From an uncultured Microcaldota archaeon (lineage in GTDB: Archaea; Micrarchaeota; Micrarchaeia; Anstonellales; Anstonellaceae), in the NCBI GenBank assembly GCA_903923795.1, contig CAIXYX010000033.1, positions 1 to 17,129 of the forward strand: DNA of 17,129 nt. The letters run 5' to 3'. The position numbers were made by a program, and so were the translations under genes. Positions 1 to 5,918 of the stretch are shown here, in pieces (the first letter of the stretch is position 1; each line of letters begins with the position of its first letter). The notes beneath the pieces are model-generated. The model had not been told where the DNA came from. It saw only the letters and a program-made list of their open reading frames with translations, and did not search any database.

Positions 1-21
1 TGAACATGTGCAACCCGAACT

Positions 22-495
22 TTAATCATTGAGCCGGGCCGTATCCCCGGCGGCGATGCCTTCTTTTTCCGCCCATCCGGCATTCACTTCCAGCACGAAA
101 CGGACGGGGGCGCGGGAATTATACCACGGGCAGTCTTTCGCATTCTCGCTTTTGCACGGCGTCATGGTCTGTATGTCAACCACTTTCATGTCGCCATCCA
201 AAAATACTGCGTCGAGCGGAATGAGCGTCCTGTACATGTAGAAATGCGCTGTCTGCACCGAGCCCAAGTCGAAGAGCATGCCTGAATTTTCATCCAGATG
301 CGTGCGGCCCATCAGCCCTGTGTCGATTTCCTGCGGCGTATCGGCTATCTCGACTGCCAATGCCGCATTATGCGAGTCGAAAGACAGATGGCGCACGGCC
401 ATGCCGGTCCCGCTCTGCGCCGTGCCGATGCAGGCCATGGTGAGCAGAAGCCCGAATACGGCCAAAAATATCCCGTGTTCTGTCATAAAACCCAT
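22..495 (-). CDS. DUF192 family secreted or membrane-anchored protein
   Basis: A 157-residue protein when started at the ATG at 495. The longer frame to 555 runs through the promoter and is unlikely to be translated. Residues ~8-26 form a hydrophobic signal peptide or anchor ending near MACIGTAQ, so the rest is probably outside the membrane; the Cys is only a weak lipobox. The rest matches the DUF192 pattern: an EI..GLMGR..L....GMLF segment, then FYMYRTLIPLDAVFLD, a CPWY segment and a final FVLEV..GWAEKEGI. DUF192 is a small beta-rich domain of unknown biochemical role, common in archaea and bacteria. A palindromic TATA box at 525-534 lies ~34 bases upstream of the ATG, predicting a leader of only a few bases. 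An alternative ATG lies three codons downstream. The family call is firm; the function is unknown. Confidence 0.85.
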   Translation of the reverse strand: MGFMTEHGIFLAVFGLLLTMACIGTAQSGTGMAVRHLSFDSHNAALAVEIADTPQEIDTGLMGRTHLDENSGMLFDLGSVQTAHFYMYRTLIPLDAVFLDGDMKVVDIQTMTPCKSENAKDCPWYNSRAPVRFVLEVNAGWAEKEGIAAGDTARLND

Positions 496-524
496 ATGAA
501 CCACTGATGGCCTCGAATGTGTAG

Positions 525-534
525 TATTTAAATA
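525..534. promoter_or_regulatory. Palindromic TATA box shared by the DUF192 gene and tRNA-Ile
   Basis: The sequence TATTTAAATA is a perfect palindrome in the gap between two divergent genes. Its centre is ~34 bases from the DUF192 ATG (minus strand) and ~35 bases from the first base of mature tRNA-Ile (plus strand). Both distances fit archaeal transcription starting ~26 bases from the box, with a short leader on either side. No other TATA-like sequence is seen in the gap, so it probably serves both directions. Confidence 0.6.
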
Positions 535-564
535 AAATGAGGGCCCATTAAACACACCTGTCGC

Positions 565-683
565 GGGCCCATAGCTTAGCCTGGTTGGAGCGTTCGACTG
601 ATAGAGCCCCTTTTCTTTCTCGAAAGAGAATTCGGGGGGCTTCGGTCATCGAAAGGTCCTGAGTTCAAATCTCAGTGGGCCCA
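565..683 (+). tRNA. tRNA-Ile(GAU) with a 44-nt intron
   Basis: The acceptor stem GGGCCCA (565-571) pairs with TGGGCCC (676-682), and A683 is the discriminator; CCA is not encoded. The D arm is 574-591. The anticodon stem TTCGA (593-597) pairs with TCGAA (649-653). The anticodon is GAT at 600-602. The T arm is CTGAG/CTCAG around TTCAAAT (659-675). The gene folds as a normal tRNA only if an intron is removed after position 37. It carries the isoleucine anticodon for AUC/AUU codons. Transcription probably starts from the palindromic TATA box at 525-534. All stems are complete and there is no sign of decay. Confidence 0.96.
604..647 (+). other. tRNA intron with a canonical bulge-helix-bulge
   Basis: The intron sits between canonical tRNA positions 37 and 38. 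A textbook archaeal splicing motif can be drawn: a central 4-bp helix 598-601/642-645, a 3-nt bulge 602-604 on one side, a 3-nt bulge 646-648 on the other, and an outer helix 605-610/636-641. Cleavage two bases into each bulge gives exactly the 44-nt intron. The intron tip is a TTCTC/GAGAA stem closed by a GAAA tetraloop (617-630). This is the substrate form expected for the archaeal tRNA splicing endonuclease. Confidence 0.93.
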
Positions 684-960
684 ACCCCATATGGGGAACA
701 CATGAATTACCAATGTCCCCCTGAGGGTTTCACCCCCTCAGATTTATCCTCGTCTCTCCCCAACCCTCCCCCCGCGTCTCATCTTCGTTCCTCCTGATTT
801 TCTCCCCCTCGGTTTTACTTGGTTTTTCTCTTGAAATTTCCACTTGTGCATAATTTAACCGATTTTCAAAAAATGTTTCGAAAGAAACACGTATTTAATA
901 ACACGCGCCGCCGTTCCTCTTACATCCGCTCGCCTTTGTCGATGCGGTGGGGGGAAAGTT
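684..960. other. Gene-free stretch with hairpins and a pyrimidine tract
   Basis: No credible protein gene is seen here. Directly after the tRNA is a 12-bp perfect palindrome CCCCATATGGGG (685-696). A hairpin CTGAGGG/CCCTCAG follows (721-741, 7-nt loop). From about 733 to 840 the plus strand is strongly C/T-rich. A third hairpin, TGTTTC-GAAA-GAAACA, lies at 874-889. TATA-like sequences are at ~849-857 and 891-899. The last part (911-960) is the leader of the micro-ORF at 961. Confidence 0.5.
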
Positions 961-1002
961 ATGGCCAAGACCAAGAAAAAGGCAAAAAAGAAAAGCAAAT
1001 AA
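961..1002 (+). CDS. Lysine-rich micro-ORF, 13 aa
   Basis: The peptide reads MAKTKKKAKKKSK, then TAA. It is short enough to occur by chance. Three things argue for it: a G-rich ribosome-binding-like sequence (GGTGGGGGG, 946-954) at suitable spacing, T-rich stretches after the stop (1014-1018 and 1034-1041) that resemble archaeal terminators, and a leader that resembles the leader of the micro-ORF at 8454 (see findings). The peptide is almost entirely basic, suggesting nucleic acid or ribosome binding if it is made, but that is an inference. An overlapping 63-codon frame beginning at 819 runs through promoter-like sequence and is less plausible. Confidence 0.4.
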   Translation: MAKTKKKAKKKSK

Positions 1003-1064
1003 GTGAATGAATAATTTTTCTAAATCAGCTATCTCTTTTTTTCACAGACGTGTTTTCCCCAGAT

Positions 1065-2009
1065 TCATTCCCCGAGCATGCCGCATGCCAGCAGAGGAAA
1101 TACTATGGAAGCATCTGCCTCCACATGCACGATTTTGGCTTTAGGCGAGACTTTTCCCCAACTGATGGCTTCATTCACCCGTGCCCCAGACAAACTTCCG
1201 TCGTATGGCGTGCCGGTTGAAACATATACTGCATAATCAAATCCTTCACGCAATAGATTCGCCCCTATGGCATGGTGTTTTGCCACTCCTCCGCCCAGAA
1301 TTATGCCTCCAGTCTTCTTGGCGTCAAGCACGAGCTGGCCGAGAGGCTTCAAGTCACCCGAAACATCAATTCCGAATTGCGGGAATTTCTGCTTGAAGAA
1401 ATACAACTGGAGGCCGAATGCGCCGTCTGTCGGCGCGGGGCAGTAGATGGGGATGTTGTTTTTCGCCGCCCAATAAACAAATGAGTGTTGGTCATTCATC
1501 ATCAAGCCGAGGTCCCTGATAATCTCATTCGGCGCCAGCATCCTTCCCAGCTTCTTCTGTTTCTCATATTCTTCTGCAAAAAAAGGCATGAGCGTCTTCT
1601 CAAGTTTTATGTAAGCCTCATTCGGTATGATGATATTTCCAACTCTATTCATCCCCTTCTCGCGCAATTCCCAGTCATTTGCATCAAACGAGCCTGTGAG
1701 GAAATCAGTCTGGCTCTTCATCAAATCCTCCTCGATGGAGCCAATCGCGGTGATTATGCAATGCACTTTCTTCTGCTTCACCAATTCGGTGATGACTTCG
1801 CGCAGGCCCGAAGTGACGAGGTTGGTCGTGAACGTGAGTACGATGGTGGCCTTGTCCTTTTGCATCTCATGGATAATCCCGACCGCCTGCCCCACCTGAG
1901 TGGCTTGCAAGCCCGCGTGAGGCATCTGTGCCACCAACTCGCGCACGCTCATGGATGAGGAGAGGTTGAAACCCCGAATTGGCTTGGATTCGACTTGTTT
2001 TTTGGCCAT
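1065..2009 (-). CDS. dys: Deoxyhypusine synthase
   Basis: A 314-residue enzyme of the usual family length. It transfers the aminobutyl group of spermidine, using NAD, to a lysine of translation factor aIF5A, the first step of hypusine formation in the cytosol. The key segment GGGVAKHHAIGANLL (239-253) carries the catalytic lysine K244. The family C-terminus is also clear, with STGTPYDGSLSGARVNEA and the final HVEADASIVFPLL. The ATG at 2009 is preferred over the longer frame to 2090: a TATA box at 2032-2039 is centred ~26 bases upstream, indicating a leaderless mRNA, and the extra 27 residues would be a hydrophobic stretch that does not belong to the family. No hypusine-pathway partner is nearby. 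The call is secure. Confidence 0.97.
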   Translation of the reverse strand: MAKKQVESKPIRGFNLSSSMSVRELVAQMPHAGLQATQVGQAVGIIHEMQKDKATIVLTFTTNLVTSGLREVITELVKQKKVHCIITAIGSIEEDLMKSQTDFLTGSFDANDWELREKGMNRVGNIIIPNEAYIKLEKTLMPFFAEEYEKQKKLGRMLAPNEIIRDLGLMMNDQHSFVYWAAKNNIPIYCPAPTDGAFGLQLYFFKQKFPQFGIDVSGDLKPLGQLVLDAKKTGGIILGGGVAKHHAIGANLLREGFDYAVYVSTGTPYDGSLSGARVNEAISWGKVSPKAKIVHVEADASIVFPLLACGMLGE

Positions 2010-2031
2010 ACCTATTATTCGTGTCCATGGC

Positions 2032-2084
2032 CATAAAAACCCGACTATTAGTATGACCTTCACGCATACTGATACATTTTTAAA
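2032..2084. promoter_or_regulatory. Divergent promoters of dys and the 2107 gene
   Basis: Two TATA-like boxes face in opposite directions. TTTTTATG on the minus strand (2039 to 2032) is centred ~26 bases before the dys ATG at 2009. TTTTTAAA on the plus strand (2077-2084) is centred ~26 bases before the ATG at 2107. Both genes are therefore predicted to be leaderless, which fixes both start codons. Confidence 0.65.
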
Positions 2085-2106
2085 CATCATCAGTCACATT
2101 ATATTT

Positions 2107-2826
2107 ATGAAAACTCTACCTCAATACTATTCACAAAAAATCAAGAAATGGGAAAACCTCGAGGCGTCCTCGCTCGCCCGTTTCCCGCTCGTGCGCGCCG
2201 TAGCCGGCATCAGGCGCCAGCATTTCATCAAACTCCATGAGAAATCAGTATCTTCAGAAAAAGCTGTCATGGAATTGAGCAAAAAGAATGAGATTTATAC
2301 GAAAATCCAGTCTCTTCCCTCACTCTTGAGCGACTTGGACGACCTTAGCACACTTTTGCAGATGAATGGATTGGGCACCGAACACGGCTACTCATGCATT
2401 GGCGAGCAGAAAGACAAGGTCCTCTACGAACTCAACAAGATCGCGACTTCGATTCTGGAGACTTCGCCAACCCCTCGAGATATTCAGAACAAATTGGATG
2501 CGCAAATGCCCATGATAAAATATTGGATAACCTGCTATTTCACTCTGTCTGAAACGTTCAAATCAATTGATTCGGCTGAAGAGCGGTATTCCCGCGTAAA
2601 AACGGTCTTCGAGTCTTTCAATAAAGGCGTTATGGGCGCATTTCGCACAGAACAATTGCGCCGGCATTGGAATCCACACTTTTTAAGTGAACAAGATCAA
2701 CACATCGAATCCTTGCGTCAAAGAGATTGTATAATGAACCAATATCTTGCTGTGCTAAAAGAGATGGAGAATATTTCCCCTCTCCCCCCAGCTTCTACGA
2801 AGAAGCTCGACAAAAAGAAGAACTAA
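2107..2826 (+). CDS. Unrecognised helical protein, 239 aa
   Basis: I do not recognise this protein. Started at the ATG at 2107, 26-27 bases from a TATA box, it has 239 residues; the open frame extends upstream to 1951, but that part lies over the promoter and the dys gene. It is predicted to be mostly helical and soluble, with many charged residues, no signal peptide and no membrane segment. Notable stretches are a basic N-terminal region (KIKKWENL, GIRRQHFIKLHEK), a Cys/His patch HGYSCIGE and a basic tail KKLDKKKN. The stop codon overlaps that of the convergent gene on the other strand. Codon usage resembles the more AT-rich genes of the window. It could be a lineage-specific protein. Confidence 0.75.
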   Translation: MKTLPQYYSQKIKKWENLEASSLARFPLVRAVAGIRRQHFIKLHEKSVSSEKAVMELSKKNEIYTKIQSLPSLLSDLDDLSTLLQMNGLGTEHGYSCIGEQKDKVLYELNKIATSILETSPTPRDIQNKLDAQMPMIKYWITCYFTLSETFKSIDSAEERYSRVKTVFESFNKGVMGAFRTEQLRRHWNPHFLSEQDQHIESLRQRDCIMNQYLAVLKEMENISPLPPASTKKLDKKKN

Positions 2827-3776
2827 TTCGCAGGCATGCTCGGCCCCAAATCAATCGTCGGCACGCCCGCATGTGTAGGCGGCTTCTCGACTTTTTGCAA
2901 ACTCACAGCCAAAGCGGGTTTGGTATCCGCAATAGAATAGCGCCGTCCCCGCAATTCAAGATAAATCTGCTGCAATGATTCGAATTCCTTCTGCCCGGCG
3001 TCATCCAAGCCACCTGCCTGGCTCTGCGCCAATTTCATCTGTATCTTGCGCCCAACTTCAGTCAAGTGCTTCTCATTCTCCTCCCATTCTTTGAGCTTGT
3101 TTTTGCCAATCCAGAAATTCATGCCCGCGCTGCCCGAGTTGCCGACGCTCACCGACACTTCACCGGGCCATGTCACGCATTCGCGTCCGTCAACTTTTTT
3201 TTTATCGAGCGTAAGAAGGTTGTTGCTCACATATGCCATGACATTCAAGCGGCCCAAAAGAGTCACCAATTCCTGCTGCTGCTCCGCGCCAAGCGAGGCT
3301 ACGGTCACATCGTTCATGGAGTTGGATTCCACCAGCGTGCGCAAGCTCTCGGCCTCGGCCCGGGGGAGCATGTTGAGCAAAATGGTAACACGGGCAATCT
3401 CCTCGCGCCTCTCGTAATTCTGTTTTGTGATTTCGGCTCTTTTCTTCAAAAGTTCAAAGACGGGGCCGGCGCGGCTTTTGAGCGCCGTATCAAGCGCCTC
3501 GCGCGAATGCTGGTTTATCTCGGCGTTTATGGCGATGAGGTCGGCCCGGCGCGGCACCACCATCACCAAGTCAACCTGGCGAATGCGCTCCTCTATGGGC
3601 TTCAGCTTCGACTCTATGTCAGAAAGCTGCGTGTTCAGCGCCGAGGTGGCCGGGTCATCTTTGCCCGTTCCATGGCGCGCCAAAAAGTCCCGGCGAAAAA
3701 CAGTCTCCTTGTGCTTGCGGTAAAGCACGGTGTAATCCGCCAACTCGGAGTTCGTGATCACTATCGGCGCTTCCAT
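2823..3776 (-). CDS. Unrecognised coiled-coil protein, 317 aa
   Basis: I do not recognise this protein. The ATG at 3776 is chosen over a TTG one codon earlier; a TATA box at 3801-3808 predicts transcription starting within a few bases of it. The sequence is hydrophilic and largely helical, with heptad-like stretches at ~40-70 (LNTQLSDIESKLKPIEERI), ~105-130 and ~235-285. A central, less charged segment (~190-230) includes DGRECVTWPGEVSVSVGNSG and may be a small beta domain. The C-terminus is proline-rich. There is no signal peptide or membrane segment. It may be structural or a scaffold, but no function can be assigned. A palindrome lies between its TATA box and its start. Confidence 0.8.
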   Translation of the reverse strand: MEAPIVITNSELADYTVLYRKHKETVFRRDFLARHGTGKDDPATSALNTQLSDIESKLKPIEERIRQVDLVMVVPRRADLIAINAEINQHSREALDTALKSRAGPVFELLKKRAEITKQNYERREEIARVTILLNMLPRAEAESLRTLVESNSMNDVTVASLGAEQQQELVTLLGRLNVMAYVSNNLLTLDKKKVDGRECVTWPGEVSVSVGNSGSAGMNFWIGKNKLKEWEENEKHLTEVGRKIQMKLAQSQAGGLDDAGQKEFESLQQIYLELRGRRYSIADTKPALAVSLQKVEKPPTHAGVPTIDLGPSMPAN

Positions 3777-3780
3777 CAAC

Positions 3781-3796
3781 GCCGCTTATCAGCGGC
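3781..3796. promoter_or_regulatory. Palindrome at the start site of the 3776 gene
   Basis: GCCGCT-TATC-AGCGGC is a perfect 6-bp inverted repeat with a 4-base centre. It lies between the TATA box at 3801-3808 and the ATG at 3776, where a bound repressor would block the transcription start. If transcription started further upstream than predicted, it would instead form a hairpin in the mRNA leader. The regulator is unknown. Confidence 0.45.
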
Positions 3797-3934
3797 AAGG
3801 TATTTAAGCCATTCACTAAAATTCGAAAAAATAATTTCGCGATCAGTTTGCTGCGATTCTATTTCTCCCCGAAAAATTCTCATCGAAATCTTCCTCACTC
3901 CCAAATGCTCGCGCTAAGAGAACATAATTTTCCT

Positions 3935-4017
3935 GGCGGCCCGCCGGCCTGAGCGCAAAAAGAAGATTGGTGTGGGAGGTAAAAGCCCCCAAGCGGGCGG
4001 GACCGCCATGAATATGA
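3935..4017. ncRNA. Candidate structured RNA element, copy 1
   Basis: The outer helix pairs 3935-3945 (GGCGGCCCGCC) with 3996-4007 (GGCGGG, one bulged A, CCGCC). Inside it, TGGG-A-GG (3973-3979) pairs with CCCCCA (3986-3991) around the loop TAAAAG. The conserved blocks are GGTGTGGGAGGT (3969-3980) and GCCATGAATATGA (4005-4017), both identical in copy 2. A run of six T follows at 4026-4031, which would suit termination on the plus strand, but the strand is not settled. No match to an RNA family I know (tRNA, SRP RNA, RNase P, C/D or H/ACA guides, common riboswitches) could be made. Confidence 0.5.
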
Positions 4018-4035
4018 CGCGACCATTTTTTCATT

Positions 4036-4118
4036 GGCAACCCGGAAAAGACCGGGCAAAATTATGAGGTGTGGGAGGTGTATGAGCCCAAAATCCCCCC
4101 GGGTTGCCATGAATATGA
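4036..4118. ncRNA. Candidate structured RNA element, copy 2
   Basis: The outer helix pairs GGCAACCCGG (4036-4045) perfectly with CCGGGTTGCC (4099-4108). Two helix positions that are G-C in copy 1 are A-T here, with both partners changed, so the helix and not the sequence is kept. TGGG (4072-4075) pairs with CCCA (4087-4090), equivalent to the inner hairpin of copy 1. The conserved blocks are GGTGTGGGAGGT (4068-4079) and GCCATGAATATGA (4106-4118). A competing hairpin CCCGG/CCGGG (4041-4045 with 4052-4056) would break the outer helix, leaving room for a switch between two folds. Confidence 0.5.
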
Positions 4119-4236
4119 GGGGGTGTTGCGTGCCTAACACAACCCCGCCCAATTCCAGTCGCCTTGCCAATCTGCGCCCCGAAGCGCAAATGTCAAGCGT
4201 GATATTTTGGATGCAGCCGCCAATTGATTTTTCCCC

Positions 4237-4770
4237 TCAGCCGCTGCGCATCCTGTAGTAAACCACCCGGCCAGCCTGCGCTTTTTCCAACAAGCCCAAT
4301 TCGTAGAGCCTATTGAGCCGCGCAGAGGCCGCATTCTTGCCCTTGTATTTGAATTTGATCTGCACATCGGTCGCGCTCACATGCCCGCAACCGCGTATCA
4401 TCGCAACAATCTGCTCATCGACCGGCGCGAGCAATAATTCCCTGTCTGCAGTCTCAATTGCGGTCGGAGTGCCCGAGCCGCTCACACTAATGCCTGCCGA
4501 ATGCACGGCGCTCTTTGCACCGGGGGACCTCATCGGCGCATCGGCCATGTTCGGCGACAGACTCGCCACTCTTTCCTCCACCCTCACCAGCCGCTCTTCC
4601 AGGGAGTTCAACTGCGCCATTATCTGGTGCATCAGACTCGACAATTCGGTCGTCGTCTGCAAAGTTTTATATTCCCCGGACCCCATGTTCACGCCATTCA
4701 TCCGTGCATTTCGCGGGGGTTCTCGCACGCCCATCTTTTTGGGCGCATGATTCTCCCACGATTTCGTCAC
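4237..4770 (-). CDS. Winged-helix DNA-binding protein with a coiled coil
   Basis: A 177-residue protein with a basic, probably disordered N-terminus, a coiled coil at ~44-72 (SSLMHQIMAQLNSLEERLVRVEERV), a low-complexity linker, and a C-terminal winged helix at ~115-177. That domain reads VDEQIVAMIRGCGHVSATDVQIKFKY, then a recognition-helix-like NAASARLNRLYELGLLEK and a wing ending GRVVYYRMRSG. It is probably a dimeric transcription regulator; its targets are unknown, though it faces the nuclease gene across a shared promoter region. The GTG at 4770 is used because a TATA-like box at 4801-4808 predicts a start near 4778. ATG codons at 4734, 4701 and 4686 are alternatives and would shorten only the disordered N-terminus. 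Confidence 0.8.
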   Translation of the reverse strand: MTKSWENHAPKKMGVREPPRNARMNGVNMGSGEYKTLQTTTELSSLMHQIMAQLNSLEERLVRVEERVASLSPNMADAPMRSPGAKSAVHSAGISVSGSGTPTAIETADRELLLAPVDEQIVAMIRGCGHVSATDVQIKFKYKGKNAASARLNRLYELGLLEKAQAGRVVYYRMRSG

Positions 4771-4800
4771 GAGACAATCACGACTCTATCATGATTGGTT

Positions 4801-4850
4801 TTTTAAAGCTATAGGTTGCTTCGACGAGAAAACACCTCCAAATTTATACA
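4801..4850. promoter_or_regulatory. Divergent promoters of the winged-helix and nuclease genes
   Basis: CTTTAAAA on the minus strand (4808 to 4801) serves the winged-helix gene. TTTATACA on the plus strand (4843-4850) would start transcription near 4873, giving the nuclease gene a leader of ~40 bases that contains its ribosome-binding site GGTGAG (4902-4907). Confidence 0.5.
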
Positions 4851-4911
4851 CAAAAACATATCCGGGCCACTTAATTATGCATGGCACAATCTTCAATCGA
4901 CGGTGAGCGAA

Positions 4912-5679
4912 ATGGGCGATGAGGAGATTGCGCCGATGAATTTGCCTGGAAAAACTTCCGCTCCAGCCAAAGCCATCGCCACGCCCAAGCAAGCCACAAT
5001 AATCATCGACGAGCGCGAGTCGCGCGAATATGATTCTCTCCTCACGGCCGCCGGCTGCGAAACACTGCGCCAAACCCTTTCCATCGGCGATTTCATCCTC
5101 TCCGAAAAACTCGCCGCCGAGAGGAAAAGCCGCGCGGACTTCGAGGCCTCAATCATCGACGGGCGCCTCTTCGAGCAGGCCGCGCGCCTCGCAGCCACAT
5201 ATGCGCGCGTGGTGCTCATCGTCGAGGGAGAGCGGGAGCGCGAATCCGGCGAGGGCCAATCTCCGTCGAGCGCAAAGAATTTACGCACGGGGCGCGTCGG
5301 CCGCTCCGCCCTTCTTGGCGCCTATTCCGCCCTCGTCTCCGACATGGGCATCAGCCTCTTCTTCACCAAAAATCCGGCAGCCACCGCCGAGCTTCTCGCC
5401 GCCCTCGCGCGCCATGACCAGTTGGCGAAAAAAGTGCCCTTGCGCGTGATGGCAAAACAAAAGAGCCTCACTCTCGAACAATCGCAGAGGGCCATGATTG
5501 AGGCATTGCCCGGCATCGGCCCGCAGATGGCACGCCGCCTCCTCGCGCATTTCGGCACGCCTTCACGGGTGTTTTCGTCAAATGTCAAAGAATTAGAGGA
5601 AGTGCAGGGTCTTGGCCCGAAAAAAGCCAGGCAAATTCGGCTCGTATTAGACAGTACTTGGGAAAAACAAGCTGAATAA
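4912..5679 (+). CDS. XPF/Hef-type structure-specific nuclease, no helicase
   Basis: A 255-residue protein with an ERCC4 nuclease domain (~27-165) followed by tandem helix-hairpin-helix motifs (~195-249). The nuclease motif is complete: DERE (33-36), GDF (59-61) and ERKSRADF (70-77), the family signature ERK-x3-D that coordinates the metal. The HhH part shows LPGIGPQMARRLL and VQGLGPKKARQI. Relatives form dimers that cut branched DNA such as flaps, splayed arms and stalled forks. The euryarchaeal Hef helicase domain is absent, as in the short crenarchaeal-type XPF. The ATG at 4912 has the ribosome-binding site GGTGAG just upstream; the longer frame to 4816 would begin before the TATA box. The gene is divergent from the winged-helix gene and is followed by AT-rich sequence. 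Confidence 0.93.
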   Translation: MGDEEIAPMNLPGKTSAPAKAIATPKQATIIIDERESREYDSLLTAAGCETLRQTLSIGDFILSEKLAAERKSRADFEASIIDGRLFEQAARLAATYARVVLIVEGERERESGEGQSPSSAKNLRTGRVGRSALLGAYSALVSDMGISLFFTKNPAATAELLAALARHDQLAKKVPLRVMAKQKSLTLEQSQRAMIEALPGIGPQMARRLLAHFGTPSRVFSSNVKELEEVQGLGPKKARQIRLVLDSTWEKQAE

Positions 5680-5689
5680 GTTGTTTCTT

Positions 5690-5858
5690 GCTAAAATATC
5701 ATATTTATATTATACTTTATACCAATTTCTTATTCACTTTATTTTACAATACCCTCCTAATTCATACAAAACTATCTATAATTCTTGTCTCGATTGTGTT
5801 CTCATATGTATTAGCGCGTAAATTTAGCTATCGGGTTAATATACTACCTTTATAAAAA
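5690..5858. promoter_or_regulatory. AT-rich gap with a promoter for the next gene
   Basis: Between the nuclease gene and the next gene the sequence is markedly AT-rich in an otherwise GC-rich window. It includes T-runs after the nuclease stop, which could terminate transcription, and a strong TATA box TTTATAAAAA at 5849-5858. Transcription is predicted to start near 5880. No repeats typical of a replication origin were seen. Confidence 0.5.
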
Positions 5859-5918
5859 GATGTCTCGGTGCACCGTCTGACTCTGACTAATCGGAGTGCG
5901 ATGGCATGGAGTGAGCGC

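Larger units (their letters stand above)
3777..4236. other. Gene-free stretch around the tandem elements
   Basis: This 460-base interval lies between the starts and ends of two minus-strand genes and holds no convincing protein gene. Short frames exist on both strands but run through the repeats without keeping a common frame. Besides the two structured elements it contains the promoter of the 3776 gene, an imperfect GGGTGTT/AACAC..ACCC stem (4120-4146) and a small TGCGC/GCGCA hairpin (4173-4188). Confidence 0.6.

Noticed and set aside
819..1010. A 63-codon plus-strand frame upstream of dys
   Set aside because: It crosses promoter-like TATA sequences and a hairpin, has no ribosome-binding site and no protein-like pattern; the 13-codon ORF at 961 in another frame has better start signals.
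3066..3917. A 283-codon plus-strand frame opposite the 317-aa gene
   Set aside because: It lies antisense to a gene with a good promoter and coiled-coil composition, extends into non-coding sequence, and is His/Arg-rich as expected of a shadow frame in GC-rich DNA.
4036..4108. Copy 2 as a tRNA or split-tRNA half (its 3' arm ends GGGTTGCCA)
   Set aside because: There is no T-loop sequence (TTCRANY), no D arm and no anticodon stem in either copy.
3895..4170. A 91-codon minus-strand frame across the tandem elements
   Set aside because: The two repeat copies are offset by 99 and 101 bases at different blocks, so they do not preserve a reading frame; compensatory pairing explains the conservation better.
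4912..4914. Longer start of the nuclease gene at 4816
   Set aside because: The extra 32 residues would be translated from sequence upstream of and across the TATA box at 4843-4850, while GGTGAG lies just before the ATG at 4912.
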